Source of the DNA: Spirochaetota bacterium
Lineage (GTDB): Bacteria; Spirochaetota; UBA12135; COTS27
NCBI GenBank assembly: GCA_030621685.1
Contig: JAUXHF010000029.1
Coordinates: forward strand, 1 to 11,555
Direction: 5' to 3'
DNA length: 11,555 nucleotides
Notes under the pieces: generated by a model
The model's database searches: none
What the model was told of the DNA's origin: nothing
The model's input: only the letters and a program-made list of their open reading frames with translations
Shown here: positions 1 to 6,765 of the stretch, one piece after another
How positions within the stretch are numbered: position 1 is the stretch's first letter
Layout of the letters: each line of letters starts with the position of its first letter
Translations under genes and position numbers: made by a program

Positions 1-778
1 AGCAGGCCACCGTAGCACGGTATTCAGCACTGCGAAGAAAGTATGAAAGCATGCTTCCCCCTACTGTATCCACAGCGCCATGCCAGCGACTTTTCAACAT
101 GGGAAGCTTTTCTTCTTCACTCTTTAAAAGCATGTTTGGGCTTTCAACATGTTCTATGCCCAAGGGCTTGAGAAAACCTAAGGCCTGGCTTTTCCGACTT
201 ATAGCAACAGGCTTCATCCCCAGCCTCTTTAGTATCAGCAAGGCCAGAAGACCAACGCCGCCGGTGGCCCCACTCACGCCAAAGGCAAAAGAGCCAAGCT
301 CATCTTTAGAGCTTTCTTTCAAGAGAGATCCCCGAAGAAGTGCCTGAACACATTGCGCTGCCGTAAAGCCTGCCGTGCCATAAATCATCGCCTCTTCTAA
401 AGTAAGACCGCTGGGAAGCGGCACAGCCCACTTAGCTGGCAAATATACCCGCTCTCCAAAGCCGCCCCAAACAGCCGTGCCTAATTTATAACCGGTCACC
501 AGCACAGGGTCTCCTTCCTTAAATAGTAGCGAGCGGCTACGCCCTACTACGCCGCTTACATCTATGCCCGGCACATGCGGATACTTTTTGCTAATCCCTT
601 TATTTCCAGTTAACGAAAGCGCATCTTTATAATTCAATGACGAGTAATGCGAAAGTATTTCTATTTCACCTTCTTCAAGCTCCCGGTTCTTTAGCTCTTC
701 AATATTTGCTTGAAACAAAGATTTCTTCCCTTGTCTCTCTTCTCGCACCACTAAGGCACGGTAGCTGTGTTTATCCAT
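1..778 (-). CDS. acuI: AcuI/YhdH-type NADPH-dependent acryloyl-CoA reductase / quinone oxidoreductase, 3' end cut by window edge
   Basis: Zinc-free medium-chain dehydrogenase/reductase of the YhdH/YhfP (AcuI) family; characterised members reduce acryloyl-CoA with NADPH in the cytosol. The 259 residues visible carry the family landmarks in order: SSLNYKDAL (about 46-54), VPGIDVSGVV (about 69-78), YGTAGFTAA (about 133-141), the Rossmann loop VSGATGGVG (168-176) and DTVGG (237-241). Full members have about 325-330 residues, so roughly the last 65 lie beyond the left edge. The ATG at 778 is supported by an AGGTGAGG Shine-Dalgarno 7 bases upstream (786-793). It follows the SPASM gene by 22 bp and is probably co-transcribed with it. 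Family assignment is firm; the true substrate is not shown by sequence, and the neighbour gives no metabolic hint. Confidence 0.9.
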   Translation of the reverse strand, partial: MDKHSYRALVVREERQGKKSLFQANIEELKNRELEEGEIEILSHYSSLNYKDALSLTGNKGISKKYPHVPGIDVSGVVGRSRSLLFKEGDPVLVTGYKLGTAVWGGFGERVYLPAKWAVPLPSGLTLEEAMIYGTAGFTAAQCVQALLRGSLLKESSKDELGSFAFGVSGATGGVGLLALLILKRLGMKPVAISRKSQALGFLKPLGIEHVESPNMLLKSEEEKLPMLKSRWHGAVDTVGGSMLSYFLRSAEYRATVAC

Positions 779-785
779 AATATAA

Positions 786-793
786 CCTCACCT
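786..793 (-). promoter_or_regulatory. Shine-Dalgarno of the acuI-like gene
   Basis: AGGTGAGG on the minus strand, 7 bases before the ATG at 778. It lies in the 22-bp gap after the SPASM gene stop, which supports translation of the downstream cistron from a shared transcript. Confidence 0.7.
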
Positions 794-800
794 AAAAAAA

Positions 801-2324
801 TTAAAAGTTGAATGTGTAATACTCATCGCAGTTTTTACAGAAGCTCCAGCCACCTAGATGTTTTTCATAATAGGCCTGGCCTCGCATGAAAATATCGTAT
901 AAATCCTCTTTCACGGCATTGCCAATGCTATGCTCAAGATTCACATCTTGTTTGCAGAGCCATACGCTTCCTTGCTCATCAATATACATATCGTGCTTAA
1001 GATGCCAGCAATCTGTTTGCTGAAGTGGCTTAACTGCAAAAGCGCGTCTCTCGGTTAGCAGCTCCCGGTAGTTGTTGTATTTAGCAATAAGAACGTTCGA
1101 TTTATATTTTTTAAAATGCTTATACAAATCTAAAATATGTTCTACGTTCTCTTGCACTTTAATGGCTTGTACGTAGCCCTTCTCCGGAGCTCTTAGCAAG
1201 AAATACTCTATGTTCTCAAGACGTTCGGCAAAAGTATTATCTTCAAAACCAATTACCCGCTCTTCAATTTCTTTTTTAATAGCGTTTATCTTAAAAACAA
1301 CCTTCAAATTCCCTAGCTCTACCTCTGGCAAGGCCAATAGTTTATCGGTAGTCGCTCTCGTCCAGCCAATGGCAAAAGTCTCTACAATACATTGAAAGCC
1401 GCTTTGCAATACTTTTTGAACCATTTTCAGCCAATTTGGGTTACATGTTGGGTCTCCTAGGCCCCCAAGACACACCACAGCCTGCGCCGAAAATTCCTGC
1501 AGCTTCTCTATTATTATCGAGAATTCGCTTTCCTTCATTTCTGCTGTAGTAATGGCTCTTGGGATTTGCTTACTCTCTTTTTTGCCACCAAAGCTGTTTA
1601 AAAAATTCCGCTCGTAATGCTTGGAGCAAAGTGAGATTTCACAGTATCGAGGCAAGGTACGCAAAACATCACGGTTTTCTCGTATAACTTTAGCTAAGAA
1701 TTCAAAAGAGACCTTTCCAAAAAGCTGAAGTTCCCCCCTAAGACCATCGTCTTTAGCAACTGGGAGTTCCCTAGAGTTTTGGTTTTGAATTTCGCTTTTC
1801 AACAATTGCTTTATCTTCTGAATAGTATATTGATTATGCATGCTATCAGAGAAAAAAGAAAGCCTTAGGCTGCTAATGTTTACAATTGGATAAATGTTCT
1901 CTAATTCAAAAATATTGACATCTACCTCAATAATGTTTTTTAAAAATTCTCTTGTTATTTCGATGTTCTGGCTGTTCCTAAGGTTTTCCAGCAGCTCTAA
2001 AATATCCGTTTTAATCAGATCAAAAATGATGCCATCTGGATAGTTTTCTCCATAGGCTATGCTGGCACCAAAGCGTGTAAAGTTATCCAACAACCTTTTG
2101 TTTTCGAAGTACGAGTAAAATTCGCTGTCATCAAAACCAAAAGCTATCGCCTCATAGCCGCTAGCCAGTTCTTTTAAATACTGGAAAAATTCGTTTTGCC
2201 GAAAGTTCTCAATATGCACCTCCTTCACAGAACTCACCCCCAAAGATTGGTAAATATTTATAAGATTACCTTTTTGCTTGTATTTGTTTGAAAACGAGGG
2301 GCAAATAAGACCAAGTATTTCCAT
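801..2324 (-). CDS. SPASM-domain protein with degenerate radical-SAM core (resembles spirochaete 'spiro-SPASM' proteins)
   Basis: 507 residues in three parts. The N-terminal ~170 residues resemble a nucleotidyltransferase-like module: YGENYPDGI at 91-99 recalls a motif near the end of cytidylyltransferase-like domains (weak). A radical-SAM-like core follows (about 220-400): strand PRYCEISLC at 225-233 and a GGLGDPTCNP loop (287-296) in the place of the usual GGEP loop. The C-terminal half-SPASM has C439, G452, C457, IGN at 467-469, C496 and C499. The canonical CxxxCxxC is broken: counting from C233, the second and third positions are Y237 and N240, so a normal SAM-binding 4Fe-4S site looks absent. 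The four C-terminal cysteines could still hold an auxiliary cluster. The ATG at 2324 has no clear Shine-Dalgarno. Function is unknown. TIGRFAMs describes a spirochaete-only spiro-SPASM family of similar build; membership is my recollection, not tested. Confidence 0.7.
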   Translation of the reverse strand: MEILGLICPSFSNKYKQKGNLINIYQSLGVSSVKEVHIENFRQNEFFQYLKELASGYEAIAFGFDDSEFYSYFENKRLLDNFTRFGASIAYGENYPDGIIFDLIKTDILELLENLRNSQNIEITREFLKNIIEVDVNIFELENIYPIVNISSLRLSFFSDSMHNQYTIQKIKQLLKSEIQNQNSRELPVAKDDGLRGELQLFGKVSFEFLAKVIRENRDVLRTLPRYCEISLCSKHYERNFLNSFGGKKESKQIPRAITTAEMKESEFSIIIEKLQEFSAQAVVCLGGLGDPTCNPNWLKMVQKVLQSGFQCIVETFAIGWTRATTDKLLALPEVELGNLKVVFKINAIKKEIEERVIGFEDNTFAERLENIEYFLLRAPEKGYVQAIKVQENVEHILDLYKHFKKYKSNVLIAKYNNYRELLTERRAFAVKPLQQTDCWHLKHDMYIDEQGSVWLCKQDVNLEHSIGNAVKEDLYDIFMRGQAYYEKHLGGWSFCKNCDEYYTFNF

Positions 2325-2508
2325 GAAAAGTGTAGGTTTTTTTAAAAAGATTTACGTAAGCTCTGCTCGCTTAATACTTAAAGGTTTTGCTTTGCTTTGC
2401 TTTAAGCTTTGCAAAATATATAATATTTTCAATATTCCTATAAAAAGCAAGCTATATCTATGGGCTTCAAAGTTATTTGTTGTTTTACGCTATAATTTCT
2501 ATAAAAAG

Positions 2509-2533
2509 TATCTATAAAAATTTTTTATAGATA
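2509..2533. repeat. Perfect 25-bp AT-rich palindrome
   Basis: Arms TATCTATAAAAA (2509-2520) and its exact reverse complement (2522-2533) around a single central T at 2521. The word TCTATAAAAA also occurs as a direct repeat just upstream at 2498-2507, with a close match at 2438-2447. It could be a protein-binding site or a cruciform. As a transcription terminator it is unlikely because the stem is almost pure A-T and no gene ends nearby. Confidence 0.65.
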
Positions 2534-2671
2534 CACGTTGGGCTGCATGCAATATTTTATCGGGATTTAGTTTAGCGGGGCGAAACTACGCTTACGCTTA
2601 AGAGCATTGCTTTAATTATAAAGGGCTGTAGCTATTTTGTCCTTATTTTTTATTGAGCTTATCAATTTTTA

Positions 2672-2723
2672 CCTGATTGTCTTTCCTGATTATCTTGTCT
2701 GATTATCCTATCTAATTTAGATT
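2672..2723. repeat. 13-bp tandem repeat, three good copies and one decayed
   Basis: Units begin at exactly 2672, 2685, 2698 and 2711: CCTGATTGTCTTT, CCTGATTATCTTG, TCTGATTATCCTA and the poorly matching TCTAATTTAGATT. Neighbouring units 1-2 match at 11 of 13 bases and 2-3 at 10 of 13. It lies about 220 bp upstream of the YjfI-like gene. Confidence 0.65.
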
Positions 2724-2869
2724 CTACTTTTTGCTATTAAGCACTTGTGATGACGCTAAGCTGTTTTTTTAACAAGATTTTATTAATTCTAAAAGAATTT
2801 CAATAGTTTTTGCATATTCTTCCCACTAGGAAACACAGGCTATGTTACACTTAAGCAGAACTTTATGCG

Positions 2870-2897
2870 ACATATACAAAATATATGTTTTTATATT
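2870..2897 (+). promoter_or_regulatory. Candidate promoter/operator of the YjfI-like/PspA operon
   Basis: A perfect 7-bp inverted repeat with 5-base spacer, ACATATACAAAATATATGT (2870-2888), lies directly before a -10-like TATATT (2892-2897). That is about 50 bp upstream of the start codon. No good -35 box is seen at the usual distance, so either an activator binds the palindrome or the true promoter is elsewhere (a second TATATT is at 2918-2923). No sigma-54 -24/-12 site of the kind used by PspF-controlled operons is seen. Confidence 0.3.
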
Positions 2898-2943
2898 AGC
2901 CTAGATTGAGCAAAATTTATATTTGAAATAAAAGGAATCATGC

Positions 2944-3360
2944 ATGAATGAAATTATGGTAAGGTCACGGAAAGAAACGCCGCTTCTAGAATTTTTACAA
3001 ACCCACAACTACATCGTTGACAAGCTGGAAAAAACTATTTATCGAATACAGCGCGATGCCCAAGAAGTGTTTATGAAAATTGAAGGAAACACATTATACT
3101 TTCAGGTCGATTTGGGATCGGTTCAGCCAATTGCAGGAGAAAAACTTTACTTTGATTTGCTAGACCTAAACACTGAGATTCTACCCGTAAGTCTGGGGAT
3201 AGATACAGTTTCATCAGAAACGCCACGGCTTATCATCGTTGAAAGCCGCGAGAGCCAAAACCTTGATGACAACGAGATACTCTCTGTTTTAGAGGCCTTA
3301 GAAATTGCGGCCGTGAAAGTGGAGCTTGTGTTAGGAAGACATATTAAAAAAAATAAGTAA
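2944..3360 (+). CDS. YjfI-like (DUF2170-type) protein, partner of PspA-family protein
   Basis: A 138-residue cytoplasmic protein with no signal peptide or membrane segment. The middle and C-terminal half (a segment around ILPVSLGID, about 80-88, then a beta strand RLIIVESRES and an acidic helix DDNEILSVLEALE) resembles the DUF2170/YjfI family, whose E. coli member is encoded directly upstream of the PspA-like yjfJ. The same order is seen here, with the PspA-family gene 33 bp downstream, and context is half of the argument. Its biochemical role is not established; a regulatory or chaperone-like role toward the PspA partner is inference. The start at ATG 2944 is supported by AAAGGA (2931-2936). 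An out-of-frame ATG at 2940 gives only a three-codon frame overlapping this start. Confidence 0.6.
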   Translation: MNEIMVRSRKETPLLEFLQTHNYIVDKLEKTIYRIQRDAQEVFMKIEGNTLYFQVDLGSVQPIAGEKLYFDLLDLNTEILPVSLGIDTVSSETPRLIIVESRESQNLDDNEILSVLEALEIAAVKVELVLGRHIKKNK

Positions 3361-3393
3361 ATAAAAGATATAGATTAATAAGGTAAACAGTAT

Positions 3394-4074
3394 ATGAGTG
3401 TTTTTTCAAGATTATTTAAAGTTGGTGAGGCTAAGGCGAACGAGGTCATTGCAAAACTTGAGAAGCCAGAGCTTATGCTCAATCAGGCTATTTTAGATAA
3501 AGAGAAAATGATCGCCGAAGCACACGAGAAAGTGCAAGCGGTCATCGCTACCGAGCGCCAAAGCAAGGCCGCTCTAGATCGCGAAGAGAAAAGTTCTTCT
3601 CTTTGGGAAGAACGAGCCCAGCAAGCCCTGCAAAACGGAAACGAAGACTTGGCCACCAAGGCTTTAGTCCGTTCAGAAAGCCATAAGCAAAATTCTAAAG
3701 GACTCTCTCCCAGCTGGCAGCTACAGCGCCGCAGCGTTGAGACCTTAAAACTTGAGTTGCGAAGAATGAACGAAGAACTCGATGAAATTAAACGCAATAA
3801 AGATATTATCATCGCCCAAGCCAAAACTGCCGAGGTCAAAAAATCCATCTATGAAGCAAAGGCTTCCATGACTAACAAAGATAAAAGCAGAGACCTTATC
3901 ACTCGCATGCGTGAGAAAGCACAGCGTCTTTCCTACGAGGCCGAAGCCGCCGAAGAACTTTCCGAATCAAGTAACGGCGATTCTCTTGAAACAGAGTTTG
4001 AAAAACTAGGACCCGCCGCCGATTCTGGCATCAAAGCAAAACTTGAAGCCATGAAGGCTAAACTCGCAAAATAA
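3394..4074 (+). CDS. PspA/IM30 (Vipp1, YjfJ-like) family membrane-stress protein
   Basis: 226 residues, matching the usual 220-230 of the PspA/IM30 family, bacterial relatives of ESCRT-III that assemble on the inner face of the cytoplasmic membrane and protect it under stress. The N-terminus MSVFSRLFKVGEAKAN forms the expected membrane-binding amphipathic helix, followed by KLEKPELMLNQAILD (about 21-35). Long charged heptad-like helices run to about residue 190 (the hairpin coiled coil), then a short acidic linker and a C-terminal helix ending in KLAK. A conventional PspA would pair with PspF, PspB and PspC; none is visible, and pairing with a YjfI-like protein fits the YjfJ branch better. 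AAGG at 3380-3383 lies 10 bases before the ATG. The 33-bp gap indicates an operon with the preceding gene. Confidence 0.88.
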   Translation: MSVFSRLFKVGEAKANEVIAKLEKPELMLNQAILDKEKMIAEAHEKVQAVIATERQSKAALDREEKSSSLWEERAQQALQNGNEDLATKALVRSESHKQNSKGLSPSWQLQRRSVETLKLELRRMNEELDEIKRNKDIIIAQAKTAEVKKSIYEAKASMTNKDKSRDLITRMREKAQRLSYEAEAAEELSESSNGDSLETEFEKLGPAADSGIKAKLEAMKAKLAK

Positions 4075-4390
4075 TCAGCCGGCTTTTCAAGTAACGCTTC
4101 TCTCATCTAATCACCCCCCCAAGATTTCATGAAAACTCGGCTAAGGTTTAAAAATTAAGTTTAGGTTCTAGCTAAAATTAAACTCGCCTGCTGCACGCAA
4201 GCCTTACCGTTTGCTGCTTAAACCTAGGCTTACATGTTTACTGGTTAAACTTAGGCTTAAAACCCAAGCTCTTTCCCTCTTTCCTTGTAGCTTGCTATAT
4301 TTTAGACTTGCTATTTTGCTTGATTGAGATAAAGCTAAGATAAAACCTAGAGCCAACAAAATCCAAAAAACATCTGCTCTTCTTAGGCTC
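4075..4390. other. 316-bp intergenic region before threonine synthase
   Basis: No convincing gene. It contains a short AGCCGGCT palindrome followed by TTTT just after the PspA-family stop (4076-4087; no loop, too short to call a terminator), a C7 run, AGGTTTAA near 4143 complementary to TTAAACCT near 4218, and a 27-bp tandem repeat (4209-4259). The promoter of thrC should be here, but no clear -35/-10 pair is evident. No leader peptide rich in threonine codons is seen, so a threonine attenuator is not supported. Confidence 0.6.
4209..4259. repeat. 27-bp tandem repeat, two copies
   Basis: Two 24-base blocks at 4209-4232 and 4236-4259, offset 27 bp, matching at 21 of 24 positions and sharing the ends TTAAACCTAGGCTTA and TTAAACTTAGGCTTA. 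It lies 130-180 bp upstream of thrC. Confidence 0.7.
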
Positions 4391-5989
4391 ATGAAAAGAC
4401 CAGCACCTTTATACTATTCTACTCGTGATGCTAAGGGCGCAAAAGGGCATCTACAGCCGCTAAACAAGGTTTTATGGCATGGCTTAGCCCCCGATGGCGG
4501 TTTGTACTTGCCGGCTTTTTTTCCTCGCCTTCCCCAAAATTTTCTTTCACGTTTTAGCGGAAAAAGTTATGAAGAAGTGGCCCTGGCCATGCTCTACCCC
4601 TACATGCAAGCCCAGTGGAATGAACAGCAAAGTTTTGACATGCTTTCAAAAAGCCTAGAAAAATTCAGACTTCCCCAAAAACTAGCGCTTAAAAAAATTT
4701 CCATGCCCGCTCTTAGCCCAAAAGAGTTTCATGGAACAGATTTTGGAAAACGCACTTCCCAAGCAAAGGAAGTAGACGTTTTCATTGCCGAACTTTTCCA
4801 TGGGCCAACCTATGCCTTCAAGGATTTCGGATTAGGCTTTCTGGCCCAAGTGCTAGGTAACTTGCATAAAGATAGGCCCCTTGTGGTGCTAGGAGCCACT
4901 TCAGGAGATACCGGATCGGCGGCAGTGGCAGCCTTCAAAGACCTAAGCGCTTGCCGAGTTGTTATCTTGCATCCCAAAGGCAGGATTGCCGAACGCCAGC
5001 GCAGGCAGATGACATGCAGTGGAAACGCCAATGTATTTAACATCGCTATAGAAGGTAGTTTTGATGATTGCCAGCGGTTATTAAAACAAGCCTTTCGCCG
5101 TAACTTTAGCTTAGCTCAAAAAAGTGAAACAAAAAGCCAGTCTTTGCCTCTTGTCTCTATTAACTCCATAAATTGGGGCAGGATTATGGCCCAAACCGTA
5201 TATTATGCCGTGGCCATGCTAGAGCTTTATCGACAAGGAGTCCTGCCACAAGATTCAAAAAGCCAAGATTCCCAAGATGGGCTTTGTAGCTTCGCCATTC
5301 CTAGCGGAAACTTCGGCGATGCCTATGCCGGCTCTCTGGCAGCCTCCATGGGGCTGCCCATCGCAAAGCTAGTGGTCGCCACCAATGCTAATAATATCTT
5401 ACACAGCTTTTTCAGCCGTAATCAGTATAAGCAAGCAGCGGTCAAACAAACACTCTCGCCCAGCATGGACATCTTGGAGGCCAGCAACTTCGAGCGCTTC
5501 ATCAGCGAGCTTCTAGATGGTGATGGGAAAGCCCTAAGCCAGCTTTTCAGCCATTTCCACAAACATGGCTTGCTTTCGCTACCAGAACCTCTATGGAAAT
5601 CTGCTTGGAAGCAAAAAAAATCTCTGTTTACCAGCCAAGAAGTAAGCAATGCCCAAGTTTTATCTCTCATCAAAACCTTGTATCAGAAAGAAGGCTACCT
5701 TCTCGATCCACATACAGCCGTAGGTCTTCATGCCGCTCTTTTGACTATGTCACAAACGCTTGAACCTAAGCTAAAAACGAAAGCTATGATCTCTTTCGCC
5801 ACAGCCCATCCAGCTAAGTTCCCAGAGCCTATTCAGCAAAGTGGTTTAGACATTCATGCCCCAGATATAGCCCCCCAATTGTCTTTTTTCGATACGCTTT
5901 TAGAAAAAGAGGAACACTTTGTTACTATGGAGAATAGCCAGGCTAGGCTCTTTGAATTTCTTGACAACCTTGCCCTCTTCGAGAAATAA
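4391..5989 (+). CDS. thrC: Threonine synthase
   Basis: PLP-dependent enzyme converting O-phosphohomoserine to threonine, the last step of threonine biosynthesis. It opens with the N-terminal signature YYSTRDAKG (8-16) and GLAPDGGLYLP (31-41). It carries the PLP-binding lysine in TYAFKDFGLGF (Lys144), the phosphate loop GATSGDTGSAA (168-178) and the substrate motif SINSINWGRIMAQ near 255-267. At 532 residues it belongs to the longer class (yeast/E. coli-like fold) and exceeds the common ~430-510 range, with extra charged stretches such as the Ser/Gln/Asp-rich one after VLPQDSK. The ATG at 4391 is the first in-frame start after a stop codon at 4325. The ribosome site is weak (TTAGG only 3 bases away). 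No thrA or thrB is adjacent, so the pathway is dispersed in this genome. Confidence 0.95.
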   Translation: MKRPAPLYYSTRDAKGAKGHLQPLNKVLWHGLAPDGGLYLPAFFPRLPQNFLSRFSGKSYEEVALAMLYPYMQAQWNEQQSFDMLSKSLEKFRLPQKLALKKISMPALSPKEFHGTDFGKRTSQAKEVDVFIAELFHGPTYAFKDFGLGFLAQVLGNLHKDRPLVVLGATSGDTGSAAVAAFKDLSACRVVILHPKGRIAERQRRQMTCSGNANVFNIAIEGSFDDCQRLLKQAFRRNFSLAQKSETKSQSLPLVSINSINWGRIMAQTVYYAVAMLELYRQGVLPQDSKSQDSQDGLCSFAIPSGNFGDAYAGSLAASMGLPIAKLVVATNANNILHSFFSRNQYKQAAVKQTLSPSMDILEASNFERFISELLDGDGKALSQLFSHFHKHGLLSLPEPLWKSAWKQKKSLFTSQEVSNAQVLSLIKTLYQKEGYLLDPHTAVGLHAALLTMSQTLEPKLKTKAMISFATAHPAKFPEPIQQSGLDIHAPDIAPQLSFFDTLLEKEEHFVTMENSQARLFEFLDNLALFEK

Positions 5990-6104
5990 GCACTCTCAAA
6001 ACACTTGTTTGGCAAGCTTTTTGCAAGAAAGCAGGCTTGATATAAAATTTCTCTACTTTTTGTAGTTAAACATATTTACAAGTTTCTTGGCTTACTATAC
6101 ATAG

Positions 6105-6246
6105 TATACTTAGAAAGCATGCTAAGGCAGGGGCAAGGCTAGTATATTTACAAATATAGAATTTAAAATTAAAAATAATGCGCCGAGGAATTTTAGCAGG
6201 AATTTTAAGCAAAGACAATAACAATAAGCATATTTCCTTCTTAGAT
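6105..6246 (+). pseudogene. Degenerate upstream duplicate of the HIT gene's 5' end
   Basis: 142 bp that align in order with the ribosome-site/start region and first ~29 codons of the HIT gene (6247-6374). Shared blocks include TATACTTAGAAAGCATGCTA, GGCTAGTATATTTACAAA/T, AATRCGCCG, CAGGAATTTTAA versus CAGAAATTTTAA, and GCATATTTCYTTCTTAGAT. The upstream copy has lost CCATCAT, which removes the start codon. It has gained about 17 bp after TTTACAAATATA and several bases later, breaking the frame. It ends exactly where the second copy begins, so this is a head-to-tail tandem duplication that decayed. Not expected to be translated. Confidence 0.8.
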
Positions 6247-6273
6247 TATACTTAGAAAGCATGCTAAGAGAAA

Positions 6274-6279
6274 AAGGGG
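6274..6279 (+). promoter_or_regulatory. Shine-Dalgarno that fixes the HIT start
   Basis: AAGGGG, 8 bases before ATG 6288. It lies inside the frame that would start at ATG 6261, so it favours the shorter 130-residue product beginning MASIFTKIIR. Confidence 0.75.
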
Positions 6280-6287
6280 CAACCATC

Positions 6288-6680
6288 ATGGCTAGTATAT
6301 TTACAAAAATAATACGCCGGGAAATTCCCGCAGAAATTTTAACCGAAGACGATGAGCATATTTCTTTCTTAGATGTTCGGCCTTTAACAAAGGGGCATTC
6401 TCTTGTTGTTCCCAAAAAAGAAATAGATTATTATTTTGATTTAGACGAGAAAACGATGGCTAGTCTTAGTGTTTCTTCAAAAAAACTAGCTAGGGCCATT
6501 AAAAAAGCCATCCCTTGCAATCGCATTGGCATAGCCGTTATTGGCTTAGAAGTCCCGCATGCTCATATTCATCTTATCCCCATGAATACCGAGAAAGATG
6601 TATCTTTTTCTAAGGATAGGCTGCAACTAAGCTCGGCCGAACTAAGCGATATTGCCACTCGTATTCGAAAATTTTTATAA
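6288..6680 (+). CDS. HIT (histidine triad) family nucleotide hydrolase, HINT-like
   Basis: 130-residue cytosolic protein of the Hint branch of the HIT family, which hydrolyses nucleoside phosphoramidates and aminoacyl-adenylates or related nucleotides; the physiological substrate is unknown. Landmarks: IFTKIIRREIPAEIL (4-18), the DDEHISFLDVRPLTKGHSLVVPK strand-turn-strand (21-43) and the catalytic triad HAHIHLIP with His91, His93 and His95. The AVIGLEVPHAHIHLIP block is like HIT proteins of Bacteroidota and spirochaetes rather than the GQxVxH form. The zinc-binding cysteines found in some Hint proteins are missing. A longer frame from ATG 6261 exists, but the ribosome site, family start and flanking duplication favour 6288. 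It stands alone, with 120 bp of repeat DNA before the next gene. Confidence 0.92.
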   Translation: MASIFTKIIRREIPAEILTEDDEHISFLDVRPLTKGHSLVVPKKEIDYYFDLDEKTMASLSVSSKKLARAIKKAIPCNRIGIAVIGLEVPHAHIHLIPMNTEKDVSFSKDRLQLSSAELSDIATRIRKFL

Positions 6681-6703
6681 CCCTCCAAGCCACGAAAAAC
6701 CAG

Positions 6704-6755
6704 CTCCTAACCCCCAAAGCTAAAACCAACTCCTAACCCCCAAAGCTAAAACGAA
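6704..6755. repeat. 26-bp tandem repeat, two copies
   Basis: Units 6704-6729 and 6730-6755 both read CTCCTAACCCCCAAAGCTAA then AAC, C or G, AA, so they differ at one base. They lie between the HIT stop and the M48 protease start. No terminator-like hairpin is apparent here. Confidence 0.85.
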
Positions 6756-6765
6756 GCACGCGCTA

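Larger units (their letters stand above)
2325..2943. other. 619-bp AT-rich divergent intergenic region
   Basis: Separates the minus-strand SPASM gene from the plus-strand YjfI-like gene, so both promoters should lie here. It contains a TTTGC short tandem run near 2384-2403, a perfect 25-bp AT palindrome (2509-2533), a 6-bp-stem hairpin TAGTTT...AAACTA (2568-2588), a 13-bp tandem repeat (2672-2723) and a palindrome beside a -10-like box (2870-2897). No convincing gene: the plus-strand open frame at 2278-2517 starts inside the SPASM gene, has no ribosome site and looks like AT-rich noise. Confidence 0.7.

Noticed and set aside
51..347. 98-residue plus-strand frame
   Set aside because: Antisense shadow of the acuI-like gene, whose minus-strand product matches a known family throughout.
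2278..2517. 79-residue plus-strand frame
   Set aside because: Starts inside the SPASM gene on the other strand, lacks a ribosome site and has the composition expected of AT-rich spacer DNA.
2520..2640. Riboswitch or structured RNA around the TAGTTT...AAACTA hairpin
   Set aside because: A single 6-bp stem with no recognisable conserved aptamer core and a 350-bp distance to the next gene.
4204..4392. 62-residue minus-strand frame with a hydrophobic N-terminus, divergent from thrC
   Set aside because: Its ATG is the complement of the thrC start, there is no ribosome site, and its tail is encoded by the 27-bp repeat. Chance is likelier than a small membrane protein.
6009..6046. Terminator or promoter after thrC (CAAGC...GCTTG hairpin; TTTTGC-16-TATAAA)
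   Set aside because: The hairpin stem is only 5 bp with a long loop and no T-run, and the promoter -35 is poor. Neither is strong enough to list as a feature.
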